A model generated the notes under the pieces. The model was not told where the DNA came from. It made no database searches and saw only the letters and a list, made by a program, of their open reading frames with translations. A DNA stretch of 61,240 nucleotides from Terrimonas sp. GTDB lineage: Bacteria; Bacteroidota; Bacteroidia; Chitinophagales; Chitinophagaceae. Made by a program: the position numbers and the translations under genes. The stretch covers positions 1 to 61,240 of the forward strand of contig NZ_QCZJ01000031.1 in NCBI RefSeq assembly GCF_003075435.1. Reading direction: 5' to 3'. Shown here piece by piece: positions 46,021 to 54,632 of this stretch; positions within the stretch are counted from its first letter, which is position 1, and every line of letters starts with the position of its first letter.

Positions 46021-48558
46021 TCACACCACTCTCCCCATATAAGGATCTGTAATATTTTCCTTACCTGTTTCAACCCGGCCGGCAAATCTTTTTTCAAAAT
46101 TTCCAGCGCCTGATACTTTTACCGTAAAGTCATACCAGCCACTGCTTTTACCAAGGTTAAGCACAACATTTTCTGTGGTAGATTTTGTTATAACTCGCTT
46201 TACAATTTTGTTTTTATATGCATTGTCAATAACCTCAACGTGTAAGGATCCCCGGGCGCTTTTGTTTGTAAGCTTTAACTCAATATTGCCGGATATATTT
46301 TTTGTTGCAGAGGATTCGTATTTACAAAGAATATCAACAAGAGGGTCATTCTTATCTCCTTTAAACTCCCTGAAAAAGCCATTAGGCCCATAAGCGCATA
46401 AATGATATTTACCGGCTTCAAATGCATCAACCGGCCATTCGTATGTCAGGCTATCGCCTGCTACAACTGCAAACGCCCAGTTTTTTCCATTTTCAGTTTT
46501 ACCTTTTTCATCTGTAAACGCTCCCGGGGCATATATGCTGAATGGTGATCCGCAGGATTGATTTCCGAAAACTGCGTTACCTGCTGTCAGCTTAATTGCT
46601 ATGTTTTTTCTATCACTGCTTAACCGGCTATCAGCGTATAATTCATACGATAAAGGAGTGGCTTTTCTTGTTCCTTCTTCCTGTGATGACATCAATCCTG
46701 ATAAATCGGCTTTCTTTACTGATTGCTCAATTTCACTGGTTGAGATATTTTTATAGCTGGCCGGCGCATTCTTAAACTTAGCATTATAAATATCTTCTAC
46801 AAATTCATTTCTCTGCAAAAAAGGAACTTTGTTTACCGGTGTACCATCAAAGGGGCTGAATGCCGAGGTAAGGTCTCCACATATAGTACGCCGCCATTTA
46901 CTGATATTATCTAAGTGGATATTTTTATTGAATTTTTTATTGATGAAAGTTTCAAGAAACTGCAGGGTGGATGTGTGATCAAATACTTCTGAACATACCT
47001 TACCGCCCCTGCTCCATGGTGATGCAATGACCATAGGCACTCTGAAGCCTAAGCCAACCGGTGCTTCTCTTGCCTGCTTTTCAGGAATACCGTGTTTTAA
47101 TTCATGTTCTAGTCTTACATGTTCTATTTCCGTATCAATGCCTTCAGAGCATTTGCCGGTTCCCGGCTTATTATTATCCGGTATGGAGAACGGTGGTATA
47201 TGATCGTAGTAGCCATCATTTTCATCGTAGGTTAAAATGAGAATGGTTTTCTTCCATACCTCCGGATTTTTAGTGAGTATATCCAGTACTTCAGAAACAT
47301 ACCATGCTCCATACCAGGGTGCGCTGGGATGATCAGAAAAGTTTTGCGGGCCGGCAAACCATGAAACGGTTGGAAGTTTTCCTTCATTCACATCTTTACG
47401 AAATTGATGTAGTATATCTCCTGCAGGTATGGTTACTGTTCTTTCCTCATTGCCATCCCTGTACTTTAGCTGTGTAATACTGCGATAGTTTGGATCGCCT
47501 TCGTTTACAACAAAGGCATTGCGATAAAGATTTTTTTCCTTTTCAGGCAGCTGCTCAAATGTTGCCTTATTCCACTTCTTTAATTCTTCCTGGGCATTAC
47601 CAAGCACCTCTTGTTTTTTCGCAATTTCAGTTTGTATTTTTTTAGCGGCATCTTCGCTTGAAGGACTTTCTTCCTGCAGTTTTGTTATTTGACCGGGTAA
47701 TTCATCGGCAAGTTTTTGTAAGTTTTGAATATATCGGGGAGAAAATTTTACATTGTATGCCGCGAAAAATTCCAGCAGGTTACAACCAAAGTTTGCCAGC
47801 CATGATCGCTCTTCTCCCTGGAAGCCACCACCGCAGCTTATCTCATTCTGATAAAACTTCCACGATATATCGTTCTCCTGCAATAGCTCAGGAAATGTTT
47901 GCCACTGCATTTTGCCATAGCTGTAATTATCATTACGGATATTAGCTTTGGGAATATCGTTTTCTATATTGGTTATTTTACCCGTCCAGAAAAAAGAGCG
48001 GTTGGGCGTTGTGCTCGTCATTGCTGAGCAAAAATTCTGATCGCAAACGGTGAAAGCGTCCGCCATGCCAAAATTAAATGGCAGGTCAGCTCTTGTATAA
48101 TGCCCCATAGTTAAAGGCATATCTGAATAGTTTTTATTGCCCGATTTTTTTGCCTGCAACCACTTATCGTACTTCCCCCCGTTATGCGCATCTACCTGGC
48201 TTGGCCGGGAGTGGGGAAGATCACCCATCCATGTTACTTTAGTATCTTTTATATCAAGCCTGAACGGTGCATAAGTTTCTCCCTTATCATTGGTTTGAAA
48301 CCAAACAGGTTTTTTATCCGGTAACAAAATGGCTCTCGGATCATTAAAGCCTCTTACGCCCTGCAACGTTCCAAAACAATGATCAAAAGACCTGTTCTCC
48401 TGCATCATTATTACAATATGCTCCGCATCCATAAATGTACTGCCGGGGGCAGGATCAATAGCAAATGCTTTTTGGATAGATTCAGGAACAAAAGATGAAA
48501 GGCCTGCAGCGCCGGACAGCAGCATTGACTTACGAAGGAATTCTCTTCGGGTATCCAT
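46021..48558 (-). CDS. Phosphocholine-type phospholipase C
   Basis: 845 residues. The N-terminus MDTRREFLRKSMLLSGAAGL is a typical twin-arginine signal. The catalytic part shows VIMMQENRSFDHCFGTLQGVRGFNDPRA, SQVDAHNGGKYDKW, LTYDENDGYYDHI and SPWSRGGKVCSEVFDHTSTLQFLE, as in the PlcN/PlcH family of acid-phosphatase-fold phospholipases C. Two C-terminal beta-sandwich domains (about 660-740 and 755-830) complete the usual architecture. It would release phosphocholine or another phosphorylated head group outside the cytoplasm. It fits with the phosphoesterase cluster at 0.4-6.2 kb in a host that scavenges phospholipid phosphorus. Confidence 0.9.
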   Translation of the reverse strand: MDTRREFLRKSMLLSGAAGLSSFVPESIQKAFAIDPAPGSTFMDAEHIVIMMQENRSFDHCFGTLQGVRGFNDPRAILLPDKKPVWFQTNDKGETYAPFRLDIKDTKVTWMGDLPHSRPSQVDAHNGGKYDKWLQAKKSGNKNYSDMPLTMGHYTRADLPFNFGMADAFTVCDQNFCSAMTSTTPNRSFFWTGKITNIENDIPKANIRNDNYSYGKMQWQTFPELLQENDISWKFYQNEISCGGGFQGEERSWLANFGCNLLEFFAAYNVKFSPRYIQNLQKLADELPGQITKLQEESPSSEDAAKKIQTEIAKKQEVLGNAQEELKKWNKATFEQLPEKEKNLYRNAFVVNEGDPNYRSITQLKYRDGNEERTVTIPAGDILHQFRKDVNEGKLPTVSWFAGPQNFSDHPSAPWYGAWYVSEVLDILTKNPEVWKKTILILTYDENDGYYDHIPPFSIPDNNKPGTGKCSEGIDTEIEHVRLEHELKHGIPEKQAREAPVGLGFRVPMVIASPWSRGGKVCSEVFDHTSTLQFLETFINKKFNKNIHLDNISKWRRTICGDLTSAFSPFDGTPVNKVPFLQRNEFVEDIYNAKFKNAPASYKNISTSEIEQSVKKADLSGLMSSQEEGTRKATPLSYELYADSRLSSDRKNIAIKLTAGNAVFGNQSCGSPFSIYAPGAFTDEKGKTENGKNWAFAVVAGDSLTYEWPVDAFEAGKYHLCAYGPNGFFREFKGDKNDPLVDILCKYESSATKNISGNIELKLTNKSARGSLHVEVIDNAYKNKIVKRVITKSTTENVVLNLGKSSGWYDFTVKVSGAGNFEKRFAGRVETGKENITDPYMGRVV

Positions 48559-48727
48559 AACAGATTTATTGAATTAATATGAGCAATAGCAACCCTTTCA
48601 AATATCGTACATTATACCTAATAGCTATTATTATTTTTATTGTTTTCTCAATGTCATAATAAAATTTTCCAAACACTTGTATTAAGGATAACCTGTGTTG
48701 TAACTTTATAGACATAAAATAGCTTTT

Positions 48728-49240
48728 ATGAAACAGTATAATAAATTTCGCTTTATTGCTCCAGGTATCGCGTTATTTTTTTGCCTGTATTTTTTTGCTT
48801 CCTGCTCCACCACAAAACAACCTGTTGAAGTAGTGGGTGCGTCTGAGGCAGAGATGGCGCAGGCGATCACATCAGGTAAATGGATATTTGTTGCCAACCA
48901 GGTTATGCCTCAACGTGGCCGCTCACGAACGCTTACCTCACGCTACACTGTTATTTTAAATAATGATACACTTACATCAGCGCTTCCTTATTTTGGACGT
49001 GCCTATACCGCACCCATAGGCGAAACAACAAGCCCGTTAGATTTCAGCTCAACAAATTTTACCCTGAACAAGAATGAATCAGGTACAGGAAGATGGGACA
49101 TCAATATCAGGGCAAATGATGTTCGCGAAGTTCAGGTATATAATTTTACTTTATTTACCAATGGCTCGGCTCAGTTAAATGTGCAGCTTACCAACAGGAG
49201 CCCTGTCAGCTTCAGTGGCAGGGTAATGCCGGTAAAATAA
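48728..49240 (+). CDS. DUF4251 domain lipoprotein
   Basis: 170 residues with a lipobox in FFASC at about 22-26. The DUF4251 core is seen in ITSGKWIFVANQVMPQRGRSRTLTSRYTVILNNDTLTSALPYFGRAYTAPIG and LDFSSTNFTLNKNESGTGRWDINIRANDVREVQVYNFTLFTNGSAQL. These are Bacteroidota-specific exported beta-rich proteins of unknown role. The gene is divergent from the phospholipase C gene. Confidence 0.82.
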   Translation: MKQYNKFRFIAPGIALFFCLYFFASCSTTKQPVEVVGASEAEMAQAITSGKWIFVANQVMPQRGRSRTLTSRYTVILNNDTLTSALPYFGRAYTAPIGETTSPLDFSSTNFTLNKNESGTGRWDINIRANDVREVQVYNFTLFTNGSAQLNVQLTNRSPVSFSGRVMPVK

Positions 49241-49343
49241 CTGGTTGGCAGCCTGTTATATTTAAACGATGGATATTGCATTTTGCGAATCGTAATATCC
49301 GTCGTTTTATAAGCTAAAACAGATTTTCTTCCTAAGCTGGCTT

Positions 49344-49778
49344 CTAACATGCATGTATACAATACGTAACCACGCCCCACACGGCAAAATCTGCTCCCGA
49401 TATATCAACGTCAATCGGTGAAAGATTTTTGCATTCAGGAATAAGCCTTGTTTTGTTAAAAGTTTTTTCTAACCGCCGTATCAGCATTTCACCATTGAGC
49501 ACAGCAATCACAATTTTACCATTGGCTGCCTTCACCGACCGGTCTACTATTACAATATCACCATTGGAAATACCTGCATCAATCATAGCATCGCCGCCTA
49601 CACGCATTATAAATGTAGCGGGTTTATTTCTCATCAATTCTTCATTCAAATCAATACTGCGTTCCATATAATCATCTGCAGCAGCTCCGAATCCTGTAGC
49701 ATCCGAATGCTCCACATCCCACTGGCTGAATTTTTTTGTTCCGTTATAACTGGATTTATAAAAAACTTTCTCTTCCAT
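49344..49778 (-). CDS. UmuD-like S24 protein lacking the catalytic Ser-Lys dyad
   Basis: About 144 residues from ATG 49778 (MEEKVFYKSSY); the longer reading from 49847 crosses the palindrome. The body aligns end to end with UmuD: GFGAAADDYMERSIDLNEELM, then GGDAMIDAGISNGDIVIVD, GKIVIAVLNGEMLIRRLEKT and a C-terminal DFAVWGVVTYCIHAC. In E. coli UmuD the catalytic Ser60 is in GDSMID and Lys97 in EFTVKKLQ. Here these are GDAMID and EMLIRRLE, so Ser is Ala (GCT codon) and Lys is Arg. It should not self-cleave. No umuC is adjacent. A role as a non-cleaving partner of a polymerase or of RecA-type signalling is speculative. Confidence 0.8.
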   Translation of the reverse strand: MEEKVFYKSSYNGTKKFSQWDVEHSDATGFGAAADDYMERSIDLNEELMRNKPATFIMRVGGDAMIDAGISNGDIVIVDRSVKAANGKIVIAVLNGEMLIRRLEKTFNKTRLIPECKNLSPIDVDISGADFAVWGVVTYCIHAC

Positions 49779-49794
49779 ATATTTAAAAATTTGT

Positions 49795-49815
49795 TTTACT
49801 AAAATATTTAGTAAA
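49795..49815. promoter_or_regulatory. Near-palindromic operator-like site
   Basis: Arms TTTACTAAA (49795-49803) and TTTAGTAAA (49807-49815) are perfect inverted copies around ATA. The site lies between the divergent starts of the UmuD-like gene (49778) and the RNA-ligase-like gene (49852), where it could serve both. The operator role is inferred from position and symmetry. Confidence 0.5.
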
Positions 49816-49851
49816 TTTATGCTAAATAATTGATTGATCAAAATCATCGTT

Positions 49852-50463
49852 ATGCAAAAAATAATTCAGGCATTACCCGGGTATAACGTAAACGAATACC
49901 TGCTGGTGCTAAGTCCGCCGGAAGAGCTGTGGCACAAGATCATGAAGATAAAAGAAGATTTTGCCAACACCTACAAAACAGATACTGCCAGGTGGGGCAA
50001 ACCGCATATCTCCCTGGTAAACTTTGTGCAGTATGAAATGATGGAATCAAGAATCATACACCGGTTGAAAACAGTGGCAATGGGTTCGCCGGCATTTAAG
50101 CTGGAGCTGAAAGATTACGGAAGTTTTCCTTCGCACACCATATATATAAATGTGCTATCAAAAATACCGGTGCAGAACCTGGTTAAGGAAATCCGTACAG
50201 AAACACAGCGGCTCATGAAATTAAATGATGATAATAAGCCGCATTTTATGCTGGAGCCACATCTTACTATTGCACGCAAACTGGCGCCCTGGCAATATGA
50301 AAAAGGCTGGCAGGAATACAGTCACCGGCATTTTACCGGACGTTTTATTGCAGATAGCATGCTGCTGCTGAAAAGGCGTGTTGGCGAAAAAGCATACCAG
50401 ATAGCGGAGCGGTTTGTATTTCAGAATTTGCCGGTGATGACGAGGCAGGGTGAGTTGTTCTGA
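49852..50463 (+). CDS. 2'-5' RNA ligase / cyclic phosphodiesterase-like protein
   Basis: About 203 residues from ATG 49852; a TTG at 49834 would add six. Two H-x-S/T motifs mark the 2H phosphoesterase fold: KPHISLVNF (about 48) and EPHLTIARKL (about 137), spaced about 90 residues as in the LigT/ThpR family. These enzymes act on 2'-5' linkages or cyclic phosphates of RNA. The gene is divergent from the UmuD-like gene and shares its short promoter region with the palindrome. Confidence 0.8.
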   Translation: MQKIIQALPGYNVNEYLLVLSPPEELWHKIMKIKEDFANTYKTDTARWGKPHISLVNFVQYEMMESRIIHRLKTVAMGSPAFKLELKDYGSFPSHTIYINVLSKIPVQNLVKEIRTETQRLMKLNDDNKPHFMLEPHLTIARKLAPWQYEKGWQEYSHRHFTGRFIADSMLLLKRRVGEKAYQIAERFVFQNLPVMTRQGELF

Positions 50464-50731
50464 TTGGATAATCACGGAGATACTGGGACACTGAGTTTCA
50501 CAGAGAATTTTTAATTACTGAAAATTATGGAACAATATATAGCACAGCTGTATAAACGCTTTCTGAAAAAGAAAAGCAGTCAGCATCTCAAATGATGGAT
50601 ACAGCTACACACTTCCTATGAAAGAAGGAATTAAAAGAATGATTTTATAATTTATCACGCTATGCAGATATGAATACATGACCCGCGTGACTCACTGTAT
50701 TCTCACTGCTTCTGTGATGCAACAAAATTAT

Positions 50732-51841
50732 ATGTCCAACAAATTACAACAAGATCACTATAAAGTATCTGCTCGGGATAAAGAAGAAGCCGAGCAATAC
50801 CTGCATGGCAGGGGCGCCCAGTTTAATACCAAAAACAAATTCTTAAAAGACGAAATTACCCGCGAACATATTGAAGGCATTGATGACTGGACAGACCCTA
50901 ATGTTCCCACCCAATATATAGAACAGCAAAGCAAAACCATTGTGAATAAAGTGGATAGCCCTGATGTTGGAATGGCTTACAGCATGAATGCCTATGCAGG
51001 CTGCGAACACGGCTGTATATACTGTTATGCCCGCAATGTGCATGAATACTGGGGCTACAGTGCAGGACTTGATTTTGAAAGAAAGATCATCGTAAAAATG
51101 AACGCACCTCAATTACTGCGCAAGCAGCTTATGCATCCCAAATGGGAAGTAATGCCGATAATGGTTAGTGGTAATACAGATTGCTACCAACCGGCGGAAC
51201 AGAAGTATCGCTTAACAAGAGGATTATTACAGGTTTGTAATGAATTTAATCATCCCGTAGGTATACTCACCAAAAATGCCTGGATCATAAAAGATAAAGA
51301 TGTATTGCAGGAACTTGCACAAAAAAAACTGGTAACAGCAATGGTTTCCATTACCTCTTTTAATGAAGAGCTGCGCCGCGTAATGGAGCCGCGAACAGCT
51401 ACAGCGGTTCAGCGATTGAGAGTAATTGAAGAACTAAGCAATGCCGGTATAAAAATGGGCATTATGATGGGTCCGATGATACCCGGGCTTAATGACCATG
51501 AAATGCAGCGCATCATGAAGTCGGCGGCAGATGCAGGTGCAACGTTTACGGCGTATACATTTATCCGTTTGAATGGCGCCATCAAATTTTTGTTTCACGA
51601 CTGGCTGTATAAAAATTTCCCCGACCGGGCGGATAAGGTTTGGCACATGATAGAACAAAGTCACGATGGTAAGGTAAATGATACCCGCTGGGGCCTGCGT
51701 ATGCGTGGTGAAGGCGCCATAGCGCAGATCATAGCGCAGCAGTATAAAAAATATGGCAAGCTCTATCATATGAATGAGGGAAGGCAGGGATTGGATACTA
51801 CGATCTTCAGAAGACCGGGAGAACAGGGGAAGTTGTTTTGA
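50732..51841 (+). CDS. PA0069-family radical SAM protein
   Basis: About 369 residues from ATG 50732 (MSNKLQQ); upstream in-frame ATGs at 50717 and 50678 are possible. The radical SAM cluster motif is CEHGCIYCYARNVHEYWG (CxxxCxxC), preceded by the family's KGRGA-like HGRGAQFNTKNKF and followed by GNTDCYQPAEQKYRLTRGLLQ, GILTKN and MSITSFNEELRRVMEPRTA. The C-terminus IFRRPGEQGKLF is also typical. PA0069 proteins resemble spore photoproduct lyase-type enzymes, with unknown reaction. The next ORF starts over its stop codon. Confidence 0.85.
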   Translation: MSNKLQQDHYKVSARDKEEAEQYLHGRGAQFNTKNKFLKDEITREHIEGIDDWTDPNVPTQYIEQQSKTIVNKVDSPDVGMAYSMNAYAGCEHGCIYCYARNVHEYWGYSAGLDFERKIIVKMNAPQLLRKQLMHPKWEVMPIMVSGNTDCYQPAEQKYRLTRGLLQVCNEFNHPVGILTKNAWIIKDKDVLQELAQKKLVTAMVSITSFNEELRRVMEPRTATAVQRLRVIEELSNAGIKMGIMMGPMIPGLNDHEMQRIMKSAADAGATFTAYTFIRLNGAIKFLFHDWLYKNFPDRADKVWHMIEQSHDGKVNDTRWGLRMRGEGAIAQIIAQQYKKYGKLYHMNEGRQGLDTTIFRRPGEQGKLF

Positions 51842-52158
51842 AGGAATATTGTAGCCTGGTGATTAATGACCTGGTGTATTATTATGACAAAGGATATCTC
51901 CTTCAGGTTCGTAAAGACAACGTGTATAAGATTGCCATTAAGAAAACTATAAAATTTTACCAGCGCGTGGATTCCGAAAGCATTTCTTTTGAAGGCCCCA
52001 AAACCCGGACAGGGATGTTTCACATCGACAAAGTAAGATATTATCCTGTAGTTAAGTACTTTATTGGCGACAGGTTTAACCATTTTATAAAAGCCAATGC
52101 AATTGATTTTAAAAAGGAGGAAGATATAATCAAATTATTCCGGTATTGTAACAAATGA
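51838..52158 (+). CDS. Small hypothetical protein overlapping the radical SAM gene
   Basis: 106 residues if started at the TTG 51838, which overlaps the radical SAM stop (TTGA). The residues are mixed alpha/beta and basic (YYYDKGYLLQVRKDNVYKIAIKKTIKFYQRV, then FHIDKVRYYPVVKYFIG). No family or motif was recognised. An antisense ORF of similar length exists but looks less protein-like. The TTG start and the lack of a known family keep confidence low. Confidence 0.45.
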   Translation: MKEYCSLVINDLVYYYDKGYLLQVRKDNVYKIAIKKTIKFYQRVDSESISFEGPKTRTGMFHIDKVRYYPVVKYFIGDRFNHFIKANAIDFKKEEDIIKLFRYCNK

Positions 52159-52232
52159 TTTTTTGCTTCCTGTCTCCTGCTGCTAAATAACTTTTAAAAC
52201 TTTCACTGTTGCTATTCACTATTGCCCATTCA

Positions 52233-53201
52233 TTACAAAAACCACGGCACTTCCGGAATTTGTATAGACACCGTAACCTGCTGATCAACGCTTAAACTGT
52301 CGGTTTCAGTTTTGATAGTAACAATATGTTGATTGATGGCAATATCAACGTCGTAATAATCCCCGGTAAATAATACTTTCTTCACCACGCCTTTCAGCAT
52401 TGGTTTTTGTGTGCCGTTAACCGTGCATTGAGAAGAACGTATAAAAAGATTTTTTCCATCCGGCACAGTATAATTTATTACACTTCCAGGCAGTAAAATA
52501 TATTTACCAAAAAGCCCTGCTGCATATTCGTTAACCGGTCTTTTATAAATTTCCTCAGGAGAGCCCTGCTGAATAACTGCTCCGTTTTGTATGATTAAAA
52601 TATTATCTGCCCACGATAATACATCCTGCGGATCATGAGAAACAAGGATACAGGTAAGCTGCAGCCTTTTACCAATATCTTCTATAACAGATTTTAAAAT
52701 GGTTTTGTGTGTAAAATCAAGATTGGAAAAGGGTTCATCAAGCAACAGTAATTGGGGAGAACTAACCAATAATTTAGCAAGCGCTATACGCTGCCTTTCT
52801 CCCCCTGAAATTTGATTTGTCCAACGTTTCAGTAAATGATCAATGCGGCAGATGGTATAAATATTTTGTGCTTCATCTTCTTCGAGCGTATTGCCGTACG
52901 ATAATACTTCTTCAACGCGATAGTTATTTCTTAATTCAAAATGCTGCGACAGGTATGCAATGCCTTTATGCCCGGGTATTAGTGTTTCAAGCGGGCTTAA
53001 AACTTTTTCTCCCCTGAACAGTACTACTCCGGAATCGGCATGCGCTAGTCCGCCAATAATTTTTAGCAAAGTGCTTTTGCCTGAGCCCGTTGCACCTGCT
53101 ATTGCCGTTTTGCTGAACTGAGCAACGGAAAGGTTAATGTTTTTGATTTCAAATCCAAGCTCATCCTTTCTATTTACTTCCGATATTTTTAAAAAGTCCA
53201 T
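52233..53201 (-). CDS. ABC transporter ATP-binding protein
   Basis: 322 residues. Walker A is GATGSGKSTLLKI, the Q-loop is YLSQHFELRNN, the signature ISGGERQRIALAKLL, Walker B LLLLDEPFSNLD and the H-loop ILVSHDP, all intact. Residues about 240-320 form a TOBE-like beta domain, as in MalK, PotA and FutC-type importers. No permease or binding protein is adjacent, so the substrate is unknown and the partner must be encoded elsewhere. It is preceded on the minus strand by an aldo/keto reductase gene 196 bp away. Confidence 0.88.
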   Translation of the reverse strand: MDFLKISEVNRKDELGFEIKNINLSVAQFSKTAIAGATGSGKSTLLKIIGGLAHADSGVVLFRGEKVLSPLETLIPGHKGIAYLSQHFELRNNYRVEEVLSYGNTLEEDEAQNIYTICRIDHLLKRWTNQISGGERQRIALAKLLVSSPQLLLLDEPFSNLDFTHKTILKSVIEDIGKRLQLTCILVSHDPQDVLSWADNILIIQNGAVIQQGSPEEIYKRPVNEYAAGLFGKYILLPGSVINYTVPDGKNLFIRSSQCTVNGTQKPMLKGVVKKVLFTGDYYDVDIAINQHIVTIKTETDSLSVDQQVTVSIQIPEVPWFL

Positions 53202-53397
53202 TTGCTGATTAAGTTTATAGGCTTAGGTTTTTAAAACGCCCGTAATTAGCAGGTAAAAATTATGCCGATACACCATCTGCAATTTCTACCAGTAACCTGG
53301 TTAGCCGGTTGCGGAAGCAAAAAAACAAAAATTTAAAGTAACCTTTGCCGGCATATATCCTATGTGCTTAAAATACTCAATTCCGGTCTACGATGTG

Positions 53398-54294
53398 CTA
53401 CCTATGCAACTCATAATAATTCACCGGGAGCTGGGAACGCAGATACGCTATTTCATTTTCAGTAAGTGGTGGAGCAAGCGTAGCCGCAATAATATCGCGG
53501 AGCTGCTCAGGCGTGCGTATGCCCACAACTGCTGCTGTTACTTCCTGCCGGGCCAGCACAAACTGTAAAGCTGTTTGCGATGCATTTCTCTGCAACCCGG
53601 AAATAGCCTGCACCGCAGATGCCATTTTATATACCTGGTCTTCATCATAATTAAGGTATGGGTTAGCGTGTTTGCCCGCAAGTAATCCTCCTGCTAAGCT
53701 TCCCCTCGTCAAAATGCCAATCCTGTTTTCTTCCAGCAAAGAAAAACAGGTTTCTTCCGGCCGCCGGTCAAGCAAACTATACTGCATCATCACGCTCACT
53801 ATAGCAGCGCGCTGCACATATTCACGTATAACATTCGGCCTTATAGAAGAAATACCATAGAACCTGATCTTGCCCTGTTGCTTCAGGATTTCAAAAGCTT
53901 CGATTGTTTCATCTATCGGGTCATCAATTGTACCACCATGTAGCTGGTAAAGATCAATATAATCTGTTTGCAATCTTTTAAGGCTTTCTTCCACTTCGGT
54001 AAGCATATGCTCTTTCCGGGGATCCCAGTCAAGTCCTTTACCATCTGGCCTGCGGCGGTTGCCCACCTTGGTAGCAATAATTACTTTGCTTCTTTTTTCT
54101 TTAATTGCTTTGCCAAGTGTCTCTTCATTAAAGCCATCCTGGTAAATATTGGCGGTATCAAAGCAATTTATACCCGAATCAATTGCTTCGTGAATCAACA
54201 TGGCATTGGCATCATCATCTCTGCCAAGAGACATGCAGCCAAACACCACTTCGCTTACAGATAAGGTTGACTTTCCAGGTGTGTGGTATTTCAT
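53398..54294 (-). CDS. Aldo/keto reductase
   Basis: About 298 residues from ATG 54294 (MKYHTPGKSTLSVSEVVFG); an upstream start at 54315 adds seven. The AKR tetrad is present: D in GINCFDTANIYQDG, Y in the same block, K in VIIATKVGN and H in YQLHGGT. Later motifs are QYSLLDRRPEE and GSLAGGLLAG, then VGIRTPEQLRDII for NADPH binding. It is a cytoplasmic NADPH-dependent carbonyl reductase of unknown substrate. Confidence 0.87.
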   Translation of the reverse strand: MKYHTPGKSTLSVSEVVFGCMSLGRDDDANAMLIHEAIDSGINCFDTANIYQDGFNEETLGKAIKEKRSKVIIATKVGNRRRPDGKGLDWDPRKEHMLTEVEESLKRLQTDYIDLYQLHGGTIDDPIDETIEAFEILKQQGKIRFYGISSIRPNVIREYVQRAAIVSVMMQYSLLDRRPEETCFSLLEENRIGILTRGSLAGGLLAGKHANPYLNYDEDQVYKMASAVQAISGLQRNASQTALQFVLARQEVTAAVVGIRTPEQLRDIIAATLAPPLTENEIAYLRSQLPVNYYELHR

Positions 54295-54632
54295 GGAAAA
54301 TGCTTTGTTATACAAAGTTAGGGGATTAGCGGGGAGCGGGGAGCTATCGGCTTTCAGCTATCAGCAGTCAGCTAAAGAGCTAAGCCCACTGTTTTGCTTT
54401 TAGGGGATAAAAAATTTTGATGCTAAAGCTTCACCCATGCCAGGTAAAATACAACTGCTATCCACCACTGATCTGCATTGACCTGACACCCTTACCTTGT
54501 ACTCTGTTCAATATCCATACACCAATCTCAGACTTCAGCAACCGCCCACCGCTCACAGCCCTTAGCTGATAGCTGACTGCTGATAGCTGACCCATGACCG
54601 CTGACTGCTCAATCTTACCTACTTTTGCAGCT
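54295..54632. repeat. Spacer with AGCTGATAGCTGA inverted-repeat units
   Basis: A 21-bp perfect inverted pair, 54354-54374 against 54570-54590 (TAGCTGACTGCTGATAGCTG core), flanks 195 bp of unremarkable DNA. More AGCTGATAGCTGA-type units lie at 54341-54374 and 54562-54611. TACTTTTG at 54620-54627 resembles a -7 element but has no TTG at the proper distance and almost touches the murF start. Confidence 0.55.

Noticed and set aside
53337-53346. TAACCTTTG promoter-like sequence on the plus strand
   Set aside because: No TTG at about 19 nt upstream and no plus-strand gene follows; it would read antisense into the aldo/keto reductase.
54341-54611. Short repeats considered as a CRISPR array
   Set aside because: Units are about 10-13 bp, irregularly spaced and in both orientations, with no cas genes in the window.
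54620-54627. TACTTTTG as the murF promoter
   Set aside because: It lies only 5 nt from the start codon and lacks a -33 partner, so it would require a leaderless transcript; not supported.
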